64,000 bases of DNA, from assembly GCF_040096615.1 (NCBI RefSeq), contig NZ_JBBMEJ010000004.1:62001-126000 (forward strand), written 5' to 3'. Each line of letters begins with the position of its first letter. Position 1 is the stretch's first letter. Of the stretch, positions 43,330 to 52,647 are shown piece after piece. Position numbers and translations under genes: made by a program. A model generated the notes under the pieces. It saw nothing but the letters and a program-made list of their open reading frames with translations. It ran no database searches and was not told the origin of the DNA. This DNA is from Blautia_A aquisgranensis (GTDB lineage: Bacteria > Bacillota > Clostridia > Lachnospirales > Lachnospiraceae).

Positions 43330-45113
43330 ATTGATTCCTCCTGCATTCCCGGAATGGTGATCGTGGCAGTTGTTCCGACACCTTTTTTACTTTCATAGGT
43401 GATCCCGTAACTTTCTCCATAATAAAGCTGCAGACGTTTCTGTACATTATAAACCCCCACGCCATTGGAATGATAATTCACCTTATGCTTATCATAAATA
43501 TGTGCCAGTGTTTCCTCATCCATACCTACTCCGTTGTCGATCACCTGAAGAACTGCATTTCCATCCTTCATAAACCCTTTTACCTGCAAAAGCCCCTTGC
43601 TCTCTTTATATTTCAGGCCATGATAGATGGCATTTTCAATGATCGGCTGGAGAACCAGCTTTATCAGCGGGATATTTAATATAGAAGGTTCTACATTGAT
43701 CTCAAATTCCAGCTTGTCCTTGTAACGCATCTTCTGGATCGTAAGATACCCCTTTGCATACTCCACTTCCCTTGCAAGAGGAACCACTTCATCCTCATTG
43801 CTGATACTCTGCCGCAAAAGACGTGCCAGAGATGCTGTCATCAGGACAACCTCCTCGTATTTTCTGCCTTCTGCCATCCAGATGATCGAATCCAGAGTAT
43901 TGTAAAGAAAATGCGGATTAATCTGAGACTGAAGAGCCTTCAGCTCACTTTTTCTCTTTGCTTCCTGTTCCTTCACATTCTGTTCCATCAGATCCTGTAT
44001 CCGATGTGTCATCACATTAAAAGATTTCGTCAGACTTCCGATCTCATTCTCCGAATCAATCTCCACATCCGCTCCGTCAAAATGTCCCTCCTGTACCCTG
44101 GACATGGAATCCCTGAGACGCTGAAGGGGATAAGTAAGACTCTTAGCCAGAAATCTGGAAAAAAGCAGCGCCACAATCATCAGAAGTGCGGAAATAAGCA
44201 CATAAATGCTCTGTGCCTGATTGCTTTTGCGCAGGAGCTCACTGACGCTCATGCAGCCCACAACAGTCCATCCTGTTTTATTAGATCTGGAAATGGAATA
44301 CAGCTTTCCTCTGTTTCCCTTTCCGGTACGCACCGTATCTTCTTTTGAATTCACAATCAGATCGATATTTTCGGTCTGCAGTTCATTATAAAGCTGCTGC
44401 TGCTGGGGATGGTATACAATATTTCCGCTTTCATCCAGAATGAATGCGTATCCTTTTTTTCCAATGGTATTCTGATCACAGAGCTCACTGATGGCGCTGT
44501 AATTCAGGTCAATAAAAAAAACGCCCTCTTTTTCACCTTGGTTGGAAAAATTGCGGATCCCCCGGCTTAAGGTAATTACCCACGGACGATCTCCGCTGAT
44601 AATGTGCTGTACATGGGAAGATGTAAGAAGCGGTCCTTCCGGCTTCTGTAAAGCTTCCAGATACCATTCCTGGGTGGAAAGCTTCAGATCCGGGTTCACA
44701 GACTGCTTGCCATCGTTGATCAGCTTACGGCCATTACTTCCAATGATTCCAAGATTTCTGATATCACTTCGCCCGTCCAGTATAGTCTTAAACTGATTGA
44801 TCAGACGTTCTCTTGTTCCATCGTCCACATTGTCACCAAAAAGATATTGCTGTACATCCTCATTGCTGGAGATCATATAGGCAATATTTTCCATATAATC
44901 AATATAGGAATCAATATTCTGATTCATCTGCTGCACGATATTCTGCGTGTAAACAGAGGAATTTTCAAAAATAGAATTGCGGGTATATCTCATGGAAACA
45001 CCTGTTATGACCAGCACCGCACTTAAAAGCAGCACAGTCACTACCGCAAAGATCGCGCTCTGGATGCTTTTGAATTTTCCTATGATCCTTGCCGCAAACC
45101 GGATATCTCTCAT
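43326..45113 (-). CDS. YesM-type sensor histidine kinase
   Basis: 595 residues. Transmembrane segments at about 20-42 and 290-312 flank an extracellular Cache-like domain (DVQQYLFGDN, YAFILDESGNIVYHP). HAMP linker follows, then His_kinase with phosphoacceptor His in LQSQINPHFLYNTLDSI and HATPase boxes IENAIYHGLKY and IDNGVGMDEE. Overlaps both neighbours by ATGA. Works with the anchored sugar-binding protein and the regulator at 45110. Confidence 0.94.
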   Translation of the reverse strand: MRDIRFAARIIGKFKSIQSAIFAVVTVLLLSAVLVITGVSMRYTRNSIFENSSVYTQNIVQQMNQNIDSYIDYMENIAYMISSNEDVQQYLFGDNVDDGTRERLINQFKTILDGRSDIRNLGIIGSNGRKLINDGKQSVNPDLKLSTQEWYLEALQKPEGPLLTSSHVQHIISGDRPWVITLSRGIRNFSNQGEKEGVFFIDLNYSAISELCDQNTIGKKGYAFILDESGNIVYHPQQQQLYNELQTENIDLIVNSKEDTVRTGKGNRGKLYSISRSNKTGWTVVGCMSVSELLRKSNQAQSIYVLISALLMIVALLFSRFLAKSLTYPLQRLRDSMSRVQEGHFDGADVEIDSENEIGSLTKSFNVMTHRIQDLMEQNVKEQEAKRKSELKALQSQINPHFLYNTLDSIIWMAEGRKYEEVVLMTASLARLLRQSISNEDEVVPLAREVEYAKGYLTIQKMRYKDKLEFEINVEPSILNIPLIKLVLQPIIENAIYHGLKYKESKGLLQVKGFMKDGNAVLQVIDNGVGMDEETLAHIYDKHKVNYHSNGVGVYNVQKRLQLYYGESYGITYESKKGVGTTATITIPGMQEESI

Positions 45114-46726
45114 TTACGCTTCTCCCTCGCATATTCCGTCGGTGTGCAGCCAGTCATTTTTTTGAAAGAAATTCCAAAATAATGGGGGTCTGCAAATCCG
45201 ACTTTCTCGGCAATTTCATAATTCTTCATAGTCGTATTCTCCAGGAGCTCCTTGGCTTTCTCCATGCGGGTACGGATCAGTACCTCTGTGAAAGTCTCTC
45301 CTGTAAGATCCTTAAATATCGTACTGAAATAGCTTGTACTGATATTCAGGTAAGAACAGATGCTGTTCAGGCTCAGGTCCGGATCCATATAATTCTTCTG
45401 GATATAATCCAGTGCCAGTCTCGCCTGGCGCTGACCGCTGGAGCTGTTCGCATCGGAAAGCACCTGGAATATTTTTCCCACATGATCCTTCACCAGGGCA
45501 AATGCACTGTCAAAAGATTTCTGCTCTGTCACCCGTCTGAGAAGAGTTTCCCTCTCCGAAAGCAGCGTGCTGTCCGGAACCATATCCTCACACGTATCGT
45601 CTGCAGCACGGATGATCTGCTGGAGATATACGCAGGCTCTGCTCTTATCAACTCTTGCAGCCTTGATCTCAGCTGCGATTCTGTCAAGCACACTGTCCGC
45701 ATTCTCTTTTTTTCCTGCTTTCAGTGCAGTGGAAAGCTTCTCCATGAGATCATCCGAATACCTGATGTTCTCCACCGGATGTTCTTCCATATCTATAAGA
45801 AGACTTCCGCCCAGAAGATAGCGGTACCCTATTGCTTTATCTGCAAGCTCATGAGATACCAGAAGTTCCTGCTGTGTTCTGGCCCAGCTTCCAACACCGA
45901 TTGACACCTCCAGCGCCATCAGCTCCTTAAGTTTCGTCTGGATCATCTCGCAGATCTTCATGATCTTCTCGCTGAATTCTCTTGTACGGTTTCCCATGAA
46001 AAGAACGCAGACCTTATTGTTCCCTTCCTGATATGCCACCCCGGCTTTTTCCCGGCTGACGATCTCATCACTGACATTAAAAAGCACAAACGACATCAGC
46101 GCACTCTCCTGCCGTTTCTCAGAGGTGAGCTGCATGCTGTCCGAATACAGATCCAGGTCAAAAACCGCAACACGGTAGCAGGCTGCCTCCAGACTGATTC
46201 CAAGCCCGGAAAGTTCCTCCAGACTCTCCTCCCGTGTTTTCGTGTTATCCACAAAAGCCTGCAGTGCCTTGGAGCGGATCACGATAGCATTCTTCTGATA
46301 ATTCTCTGAGGTCTGGGTCAGACGTTCCAGCTTCTGTTTCTCTTCTCTTCTCTGGTCTACCTTCTTCTTCATCTTCTCAATAACTGCACGAAGCTCCATG
46401 GCTGTCACCGGCTTCAGCATATATTCACTTACATCGTACTGAATTGCCTTCTTCGCATACTCAAATTCTCCGAATCCGCTGAAGATCACGATCACAATAT
46501 CCGGGTAATTCTCATGAAGAAAACAGCTCAGCTCCATACCATCCATATATGGCATGAGAATGTCTGTAAGCACAATATCTACCGGATGGGTCTGCACAAA
46601 TTCCGCTGCCGCCTTCCCGTTATCACAGTCGCCTACCAGTTCACAATCCATGGCTTTCCAGTCAATATTCTCCCGGATCGCATCGCGAACAAGTATTTCA
46701 TCATCTACCAGTAAAATACGATACAT
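45110..46726 (-). CDS. YesN-type response regulator with AraC domain
   Basis: 538 residues. Receiver domain with VDDE, phosphoacceptor Asp in IVLTDILMPYMDG, IFSGFGE and YMLKPVT. A long middle region, then AraC domain (LSLNSICSYLNISTSYFSTI and NYEIAEKVGFADPHYFGISF). First gene of the three-component operon. It should control the sugar ABC operon at 37350-42164, which begins downstream in the same direction. Confidence 0.94.
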   Translation of the reverse strand: MYRILLVDDEILVRDAIRENIDWKAMDCELVGDCDNGKAAAEFVQTHPVDIVLTDILMPYMDGMELSCFLHENYPDIVIVIFSGFGEFEYAKKAIQYDVSEYMLKPVTAMELRAVIEKMKKKVDQRREEKQKLERLTQTSENYQKNAIVIRSKALQAFVDNTKTREESLEELSGLGISLEAACYRVAVFDLDLYSDSMQLTSEKRQESALMSFVLFNVSDEIVSREKAGVAYQEGNNKVCVLFMGNRTREFSEKIMKICEMIQTKLKELMALEVSIGVGSWARTQQELLVSHELADKAIGYRYLLGGSLLIDMEEHPVENIRYSDDLMEKLSTALKAGKKENADSVLDRIAAEIKAARVDKSRACVYLQQIIRAADDTCEDMVPDSTLLSERETLLRRVTEQKSFDSAFALVKDHVGKIFQVLSDANSSSGQRQARLALDYIQKNYMDPDLSLNSICSYLNISTSYFSTIFKDLTGETFTEVLIRTRMEKAKELLENTTMKNYEIAEKVGFADPHYFGISFKKMTGCTPTEYAREKRK

Positions 46727-46868
46727 AATTTCTGTAGTCCCCCTCTGATCAGTTTCTGTTGCTGTTTCCTTTGTACATCCCCCTGACAGATATCTCCCAT
46801 CATCTCTGCCAAATTTATTTTAGCCGTCACAGCTCTTTCTGTGAACAATAACTGTTAATGCTTTCTAC

Positions 46869-46897
46869 ATGGTAACATGTTTGGTAATAATTTACAA
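46869..46897 (-). promoter_or_regulatory. Promoter of the three-component sensor operon
   Basis: TTGTAA (46897-46892), 17 bases, TACCAT (46874-46869). It lies in the 329-base gap between the response regulator and the aldo-keto reductase. The rest of that gap holds an unassigned leader of about 135 bases and the terminator below. Confidence 0.55.
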
Positions 46898-46984
46898 CAG
46901 AGTTTCTTAGTCCACTTTCATGCAAGGCAGATTTAACGGTTAATCTGTCGAAAAATGTACAGAACTCCGGTTTTCCGACCTGTA

Positions 46985-47031
46985 TTAAAAAAGATCCTGC
47001 GTCCAATATATCGAACGCAGGATCTTTTTTA
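46985..47031 (-). terminator. Bidirectional terminator after the alditol operon
   Basis: AAAAAAGATCCTGCGT and ACGCAGGATCTTTTTT form a stem of 16 base pairs including the A/T runs. It ends the leftward catabolic operon 25 bases after the aldo-keto reductase stop. Confidence 0.9.
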
Positions 47032-47055
47032 TTCTATGTTCCAATATTACATATA

Positions 47056-48057
47056 TTATTTGACGATCACGCCATCCTCATCCCAGAGATCATGCCAGTC
47101 GTTTGCACCATGCCACAGGAATACCTGGCCTTTTACAAGACGATTGCCCTTCTCCAGAGTTGCAATGCTTGCCATCTCCTCATCTGTAAGCGGATCCTCT
47201 GTCACACATTTCAGATTGCTTGCATAGTTGTGAACAGAGAACGGAATAGAAATCTCACCTCTCTGATGTGCCCATTTCAAAGCGATCAGAGCCGGATGAA
47301 CCCCATGTGCCTTGGCGATAGCCTGCATCTCCGGAACTTCCAGATCTGCAACATCCTCAGGGCAGATATCTCTCTCAGGTCTGCGTGGAGAACCAATTGG
47401 CATATAGCCTACAGGCTGAATATTATGAGCTACCAGATAATCATAAAGCTCCTGCTGCTGGAAGCATACGTGAAGCTCAAGCTCACAGGTAGCCGGTTTG
47501 ATCTTCATAAGCGGAAGAACTGCCTCAAGCTTCGGAATGGTCATATTGGAAATACCGATGTAACGGATCTTTCCTTTTTCTACCAGCGCCTCACACTGAC
47601 GGTAGGTATCCATGAACTCCTCAACGCTGAAAGGCTTGGAATCAGGATTTCTGGAATCTACATCACATCCCGGTGCATGATAGTTCGGGAATGGCCAGTG
47701 GATATAATACATGTCCACGTAGTCACACTGAAGATCCTTGATACTCTTATCGCAGGCCTCCTCAACTCTTCTGTGCATGTCATTCCATACCTTTGTCATG
47801 ATGAAGAGATCTTTACGCTCTACAACACCTTCGTCAAAAGCATCTTTGAACACCTGACCGATCTCATGCTCATTTCCGTAGCATGCAGCACAGTCAAACA
47901 TACGGTAGCCGCTGCGGATCGCGCCTGCAACAGCTGCCGATACATCCTCTGCAGATACACGGTCGGAACCAAATGTTCCCATTCCCACACATGGAACCTG
48001 CTCACCGGATGGAAGTGTCACTTTCGGCACGATTGCCGGATTGATAACTTCTGCCAT
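47056..48057 (-). CDS. Aldo-keto reductase
   Basis: 333 residues. NAD(P)H-dependent carbonyl reduction or the reverse. The catalytic tetrad is visible: Asp and Tyr in FDCAACYGNEHEIG, Lys in FIMTKVWND, His in MYYIHWPFPN. The cofactor loop IPFSVHNYASNLK matches the usual I-P-x-S-x-x-x-x-x-x-x-x-N. Last gene of the catabolic operon, 30 bases after the PfkB gene. Its co-occurrence with a PfkB kinase, class II aldolase and GatD-like dehydrogenase recalls the E. coli ydj cluster (YdjG-H-I-J). Confidence 0.9.
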   Translation of the reverse strand: MAEVINPAIVPKVTLPSGEQVPCVGMGTFGSDRVSAEDVSAAVAGAIRSGYRMFDCAACYGNEHEIGQVFKDAFDEGVVERKDLFIMTKVWNDMHRRVEEACDKSIKDLQCDYVDMYYIHWPFPNYHAPGCDVDSRNPDSKPFSVEEFMDTYRQCEALVEKGKIRYIGISNMTIPKLEAVLPLMKIKPATCELELHVCFQQQELYDYLVAHNIQPVGYMPIGSPRRPERDICPEDVADLEVPEMQAIAKAHGVHPALIALKWAHQRGEISIPFSVHNYASNLKCVTEDPLTDEEMASIATLEKGNRLVKGQVFLWHGANDWHDLWDEDGVIVK

Positions 48058-48087
48058 TTTTACATCTCCTTTATATTTGATATTTTT

Positions 48088-49020
48088 TTATCCCAGTTTT
48101 TGGATCTCGATCTTCGGAAGCAGCTTCTCCATATCTTCCATCACAAAGAAGCCTGTCTCCTCACGCATTGCTGCAGCTGCTGAGATAGCGCTGGCTCTGC
48201 GTAATGTTTCTTCCAGAGAAAGTCCCTCACTTAATCCAAGGGCAAAACCTGCGATCATGGAATCTCCGCAGCCTACGGTATTCACCGCGTCGATCTTCGG
48301 AACAACGGCACGGAAAATCCCCTCCTCGCCAACAGCCAGGGAACCATCTGCGCCCAGAGAAACGGCTACGATCTCCACACCACCTGCATGGATCGCCTTT
48401 GCAGCCTCGATGATATCGTTGATATCGTCACAGTGCTTTCCTGTAAGCATACGGATCTCATCAATGTTCGGCTTGATCAGCGTCGGAGCCGCTTTGATGC
48501 CATCCTCAAGAAGCTTTCCGCTGGTATCCAGGATCACCGTTTTTCCGGCATCCTTGACGATCTTTACCAGACGCTGGTATGCAGTTCCGTCCAGTCCTTT
48601 TGGAACACTTCCGGACATTGCCACAACGGAAGCATCTTTCACAAGCTCGCGGAATTTTTCTTCGAAGCCTTTGAAATCTTCCTCTGTAAGCGTAAAACCC
48701 GGCTCCAGAAATTCTGTCTGCACGTGATTGACCTCATCCCAGATATTGATGCAGGAACGGCTCTCTGCATCCACATGATAAAATGCGCTTCTGATGCCAA
48801 AAGGTTTCAGGGCATCTTCGATATAATTGCCTGCGTGGCCGCCAACAAAACCTGTGGCAGTCACTTCGGCACCGTAAATGGACGCCGGCTTGGAAACGTT
48901 CAGTCCCTTTCCTCCCGGAACATAGGTACACTCGCGTACACGGTTTACCTCACCCACTTTAAAATCATCTACTACATAACGCTTGTCAATGGCAGCGTTT
49001 AAGGTTACTGTCAGGATCAT
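48088..49020 (-). CDS. PfkB-family ketose-phosphate kinase (1-phosphofructokinase/LacC type)
   Basis: 310 residues from ATG 49020 (MILTVTLNAAIDK), placed by GAGGAAGATTGAT; the frame runs 5 codons further up. N-terminal TLNAAIDKRYVVDDF and GGKGLNVSK define the 1-phosphofructokinase/tagatose-6-phosphate kinase group. The catalytic Asp lies in NTVGCGDSMIAGFALG, with the anion hole V-G-C-G-D. Expected to add the second phosphate to a ketose phosphate, giving a 1,6-bisphosphate for the class II aldolase of the operon. GGKGLNVSKPAS carries Pro where Ala-L is common, probably neutral. Confidence 0.88.
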   Translation of the reverse strand: MILTVTLNAAIDKRYVVDDFKVGEVNRVRECTYVPGGKGLNVSKPASIYGAEVTATGFVGGHAGNYIEDALKPFGIRSAFYHVDAESRSCINIWDEVNHVQTEFLEPGFTLTEEDFKGFEEKFRELVKDASVVAMSGSVPKGLDGTAYQRLVKIVKDAGKTVILDTSGKLLEDGIKAAPTLIKPNIDEIRMLTGKHCDDINDIIEAAKAIHAGGVEIVAVSLGADGSLAVGEEGIFRAVVPKIDAVNTVGCGDSMIAGFALGLSEGLSLEETLRRASAISAAAAMREETGFFVMEDMEKLLPKIEIQKLG

Positions 49021-49021
49021 A

Positions 49022-50074
49022 TCAATCTTCCTCATTGGAAAGAAGAATCTTTCCTTTTACAAGGCCAGGTGTCTTAAACAGCTGGAAGGCCTCCTGTGCC
49101 TGGCTCATCGGGATTTTCTTGTAGATGAAGCCCGGGTCAAATTTCAGCTGGCCTGTTGCAAAGTAATGTGCAGTCAGATCCCACTCACGTCCCGGATATG
49201 GAGCGCTGTAGGACATCCAGGAACCGGTAAGCTTGAACTCTTTACGGTTCATGTTCTCCCACTGCTTTGGTGTGAAAGTAAGGTTCTCATGAGGAGTACC
49301 GATGAAGCATACATGTGCTTTGTTTGCTGCAAGCTCAAATGCCATGTGCATGGTCGGAACCTGTCCGGCTGTCTCGAATACGAAGCCGTATCCCTTGCCG
49401 CCTGTGATAGCCATGGCTTTTTCCATATATCCTTCTTCTTTCGTGTTGATCACTTCATCTGCACCGAGACGTTTTGCAAGAGCAAGTCTCTCATCACTGA
49501 TGTCAAAAACTACCACTTTCTTGGAGCCGAAGATCTTCGTCCACTGCATGGTGAACATACCAACTGTTCCGCCGCCAAGAATCGCTACATATTCACCACC
49601 ATGATAGTCATTCTGGAATACACCATGGATCGCTACAGTTGCAGGCTCAAACATTGCGCCCTGCTCATATGGAACATTCTTCTCGAACGGTACTGCGTTC
49701 TGCTCCGGAACAACGACATAATCTGCGTTTGCTCCCTGCTCTCTGGAACCGATGAAGCTGTAATGCTTGCAGAGAGAGAAGTTACCTTTCTGGCAGTCAT
49801 CACATTTCATACATGGAAGAAGCGGTGCACCGGATACACGGTCGCCGACTTTTACTTTTGTGACTCCCTCGCCGACTTCCACAACGTCACCGGAAAACTC
49901 ATGTCCCAGTACGATCGGATAAAAATGTACGCCGTTATTCAGAACTCTCGGAATATCAGATCCGCAGATTCCGGAATATCTTACTTTGATCTTTACATGA
50001 CCAGGAGTTACCTTCGGTTCTTCGATCTCCTGATACTGAACATCCTCATTTGCTACTACTACTGCTGCTTTCAT
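49022..50074 (-). CDS. Zinc-dependent medium-chain dehydrogenase, GatD-like
   Basis: 350 residues. Catalytic zinc ligands in SGICGSDIPRV (Cys), LGHEFSGDVV (His-Glu) and FEPATVAIHG (Glu); the structural zinc Cys cluster in PCMKCDDCQKGNFSLC. Rossmann motif ILGGGTVGMF. As I remember E. coli galactitol-1-phosphate dehydrogenase (GatD), several stretches are nearly the same: NNGVHFYPIVLGHEFSG and GSWMSYSAPYPGREW. Here no PTS is present, so the substrate may be a free alditol rather than its phosphate. Ends one base before the PfkB start, implying coupling. Confidence 0.88.
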   Translation of the reverse strand: MKAAVVVANEDVQYQEIEEPKVTPGHVKIKVRYSGICGSDIPRVLNNGVHFYPIVLGHEFSGDVVEVGEGVTKVKVGDRVSGAPLLPCMKCDDCQKGNFSLCKHYSFIGSREQGANADYVVVPEQNAVPFEKNVPYEQGAMFEPATVAIHGVFQNDYHGGEYVAILGGGTVGMFTMQWTKIFGSKKVVVFDISDERLALAKRLGADEVINTKEEGYMEKAMAITGGKGYGFVFETAGQVPTMHMAFELAANKAHVCFIGTPHENLTFTPKQWENMNRKEFKLTGSWMSYSAPYPGREWDLTAHYFATGQLKFDPGFIYKKIPMSQAQEAFQLFKTPGLVKGKILLSNEED

Positions 50075-50076
50075 GA

Positions 50077-51594
50077 TTACTTTTCCTCCTCATTTCTCAT
50101 CATAGGTTCAAGAGATTTATAGAGATTTAAATAGGTTTTATAGGTTTTATCATAAACGTCCCTGTTTGCAGGGTTCGGTTCATGTCTTCTTGTTTCTTTT
50201 ACAGTAAGGCTGATCGCCTCATCGTAATCCCTGTACATTCCCACGCCCACACCGGCCAGGATCGCTGCGCCAAGTGTTGTGGCCGTATCGGATGACGGAA
50301 CTACAATTGGTTTTCCTGTAATATCAGACTTGATCTGTGTCCAGAGTAGCGAATTTGCTGATCCGCCCATGGCACGGAGAACTTCCACATCTGCCCCTGC
50401 TTCCTTCGCCACATCAAGGTTATGCTTCAGAGAAAGTGCCACACCTTCCATGCAGGCACGTACCATATGTCCCTTGGTCTTGGAAAAATCCAGTCCGTAG
50501 AAAACGCCCTTCGCATTGGGGTTCCAGATCGGTGAACGCTCACCGGACATATATGGGAGAAAAACAACTCCGTCACTTCCGGGTGCAACCTTCTGGGCAA
50601 TCTCATTAAGCTGGTTCAGTGAAGAGCCTTTTTCCTCTGACATCATGCGCTCATAATCTGCGAATTCCCGCTCAAACCAGCGCATTACGCCGCCGCCGCC
50701 GGTCGTGCCTCCCTGAAGGAGCCACTGTCCCGGAACAACATGGAAGCTTAAGATCAGTCTCGGGTCTGCCTTGTACTCATCCATGCAGATGCTCATGCCG
50801 CCAGCCTGGCCGCCCTGCTCCTGTGTCTCACCAGGATGGATAACGCCAGCCCCCAGAGTTCCGCATGCTGCATCCAGACCACCGGCTACCACCGGTGTTC
50901 CCACTGCAAGACCTGCTTCCTCTGCTGCCTTCTCCGTAACAGTTCCGACCACGTGGTCGCAGTCACAGATTTCCGGAAGAAACTCTGCCGGAATACCAAG
51001 TTTTCTGCACATATCCTCATCCCACACTGCTTTTCGCATGTCAAAGCAGTGCAGGCCATAGCCCTGTGAGACATCCTGGCTCATCACACCAGTCAGCTTA
51101 AATGCTATGTAGCTGTTGGACTGCAGAATCTTATCGATCTTTGCATAAACTTCCGGAAGATTCTCTTTATACCAGAGAATCTTCGCAGTCGTATAAGACG
51201 GTTGCAGAGAATTGCCGGACACACGGAAGATCTCATCTGCTCCGATCTCTTCATTCAGTCTGTCACAGATGGACTGTGCTCTTGTATCCATCCAGATCGG
51301 TGTGTTTGTCAAAACATTTCCGTCTTTATCAACTGCGATGGCAGACCAGCTCTGTCCGTCGATACCGATGCCTGCGATCTCATCCGGACGGATGCCGGAT
51401 TTTCTGATGACTTCCTTCACTGCCTGACAGACAGCACTCCACCATTCCTCCGGGTTCTGTTCGGCCCAGCCTTCTTTCGGATAGTACACCGGATAATCGC
51501 CGTTGGCTGTTGCAACCACCTTGCCTGATTTCTCGAAGATCGCAATCTTACAGGCACTGGTTCCGATGTCAATACCAAGTAAATATGGTTTCAT
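50077..51594 (-). CDS. Xylulokinase-like FGGY kinase
   Basis: 505 residues. GIDIGTSACKIAIF at the N terminus, GIDGQSWSAIAVD, catalytic Asp in VVAGGLDAACGTLG, and the adenosine-binding AMGGSANSLLWTQI. Annotation pipelines would call it XylB, but FGGY substrates vary. In this operon a kinase acting on C1 or C5 of a ketose would feed the PfkB kinase. Start after AGAAGGAGAAATCACA. Two bases separate it from the dehydrogenase gene. Confidence 0.87.
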   Translation of the reverse strand: MKPYLLGIDIGTSACKIAIFEKSGKVVATANGDYPVYYPKEGWAEQNPEEWWSAVCQAVKEVIRKSGIRPDEIAGIGIDGQSWSAIAVDKDGNVLTNTPIWMDTRAQSICDRLNEEIGADEIFRVSGNSLQPSYTTAKILWYKENLPEVYAKIDKILQSNSYIAFKLTGVMSQDVSQGYGLHCFDMRKAVWDEDMCRKLGIPAEFLPEICDCDHVVGTVTEKAAEEAGLAVGTPVVAGGLDAACGTLGAGVIHPGETQEQGGQAGGMSICMDEYKADPRLILSFHVVPGQWLLQGGTTGGGGVMRWFEREFADYERMMSEEKGSSLNQLNEIAQKVAPGSDGVVFLPYMSGERSPIWNPNAKGVFYGLDFSKTKGHMVRACMEGVALSLKHNLDVAKEAGADVEVLRAMGGSANSLLWTQIKSDITGKPIVVPSSDTATTLGAAILAGVGVGMYRDYDEAISLTVKETRRHEPNPANRDVYDKTYKTYLNLYKSLEPMMRNEEEK

Positions 51595-51612
51595 TGTGAT
51601 TTCTCCTTCTCC

Positions 51613-52620
51613 TTATATCACGCGCACAGATCTCCCCGTAATGATCTCTGCGCCAAGCTTCTCTGTGATCCGCTCCTTTTCTTCACCTTCGCCCTCTTCC
51701 AGACGCTTCAGCATAATACCAGCCACCTCTCTGGCAATACCTGGCGTGGGCTGAGCCACAATGGTCAGCTTCGGATTGCAGGCTCTTGCAAACTGAAGAT
51801 TGTCAAAACCGATGAGAGAAAGCTGCTCCGGAATCTTAAGTCCCAGCTCATTTACACCAATCACCGCACCCATGGTCATCTCATAGTTAGTGACAAATAC
51901 AGCTGTCATATCCGGATTATCCGTCACAAGCTTCTCAAGACCTTTCACTCCACCCTGAATGGTATAATCGCCGTGATAGATCAGAGACTCCTGTATTGGA
52001 AGATTTTGTTTTTCATACGCGCTTCTATATCCCTGGAGACGTTCCTGCGCTGTAGAGATCTCCTCCGGGCCGCCAATAATACCGATTTTGCGATGTCCCG
52101 CCTGAAAAAAAACTCTCATGGCATCCTCAGCCGCCTTCTCATTGTCCACAAGAACACTGTCGCAGGAAAGATCCTGGATCTTACGGTCAATGAGTACGAT
52201 CGGCTTCCCTGTCTTCTGAAATTTTTTCAGATGAGTGCCTTCTGTGTCCACCGGCATATTGATGATCCCATCCACACGTTTCCGGCTTAAGAATTCCACA
52301 GCATCCCGCTCCAGCTTCTTATCTGTACGGCAGTCACAGACAATGGTGGCATATCCGTGGCTTCTCAGCACATCCTCCATCTCTGTGATGATCTCCGCAC
52401 AAAAGGTATTGTTAAGCTCCGGGATCACCACACCTATGGTCTTGGTTGCGTTGGTCTTAAGACCTCTGGCTACCTCATTGACCTCATAGTGCAGTTCTTC
52501 GATGGCTTCCTCGATCTTTACTCTGTTCTTTTCTCTTACGTTTCCGCCATTAAAATAAGAGGAAATCGTTGCAAGCCCAAGTCCCGTCCGCTTGGCGATA
52601 TCTTTCATGGTCGCTGCCAT
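51613..52620 (-). CDS. LacI-family repressor of the alditol operon
   Basis: 335 residues from ATG 52620; GGAG stands 8 bases before it, while a GTG three codons earlier has no spacing for it. N-terminal LacI helix-turn-helix MKDIAKRTGLGLATISSYFN and hinge NEVARGLKTNATKTIGVVIP, then a periplasmic-binding-like effector domain. It sits inside the operon, between aldolase and FGGY kinase, and probably recognises the two GAAACGTTTC operators at the operon promoter (53567-53610), giving autoregulation. Effector unknown; a pathway sugar or phosphate is likely. Confidence 0.92.
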   Translation of the reverse strand: MAATMKDIAKRTGLGLATISSYFNGGNVREKNRVKIEEAIEELHYEVNEVARGLKTNATKTIGVVIPELNNTFCAEIITEMEDVLRSHGYATIVCDCRTDKKLERDAVEFLSRKRVDGIINMPVDTEGTHLKKFQKTGKPIVLIDRKIQDLSCDSVLVDNEKAAEDAMRVFFQAGHRKIGIIGGPEEISTAQERLQGYRSAYEKQNLPIQESLIYHGDYTIQGGVKGLEKLVTDNPDMTAVFVTNYEMTMGAVIGVNELGLKIPEQLSLIGFDNLQFARACNPKLTIVAQPTPGIAREVAGIMLKRLEEGEGEEKERITEKLGAEIITGRSVRVI

Positions 52621-52647
52621 ACTGATCACTCCGTTATCTGGATATTA

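Noticed and set aside
45110..45904. Forward-strand frames of up to 271 residues opposite the response regulator
   Set aside because: No ribosome binding site or family resemblance; fully antisense to a clear gene.
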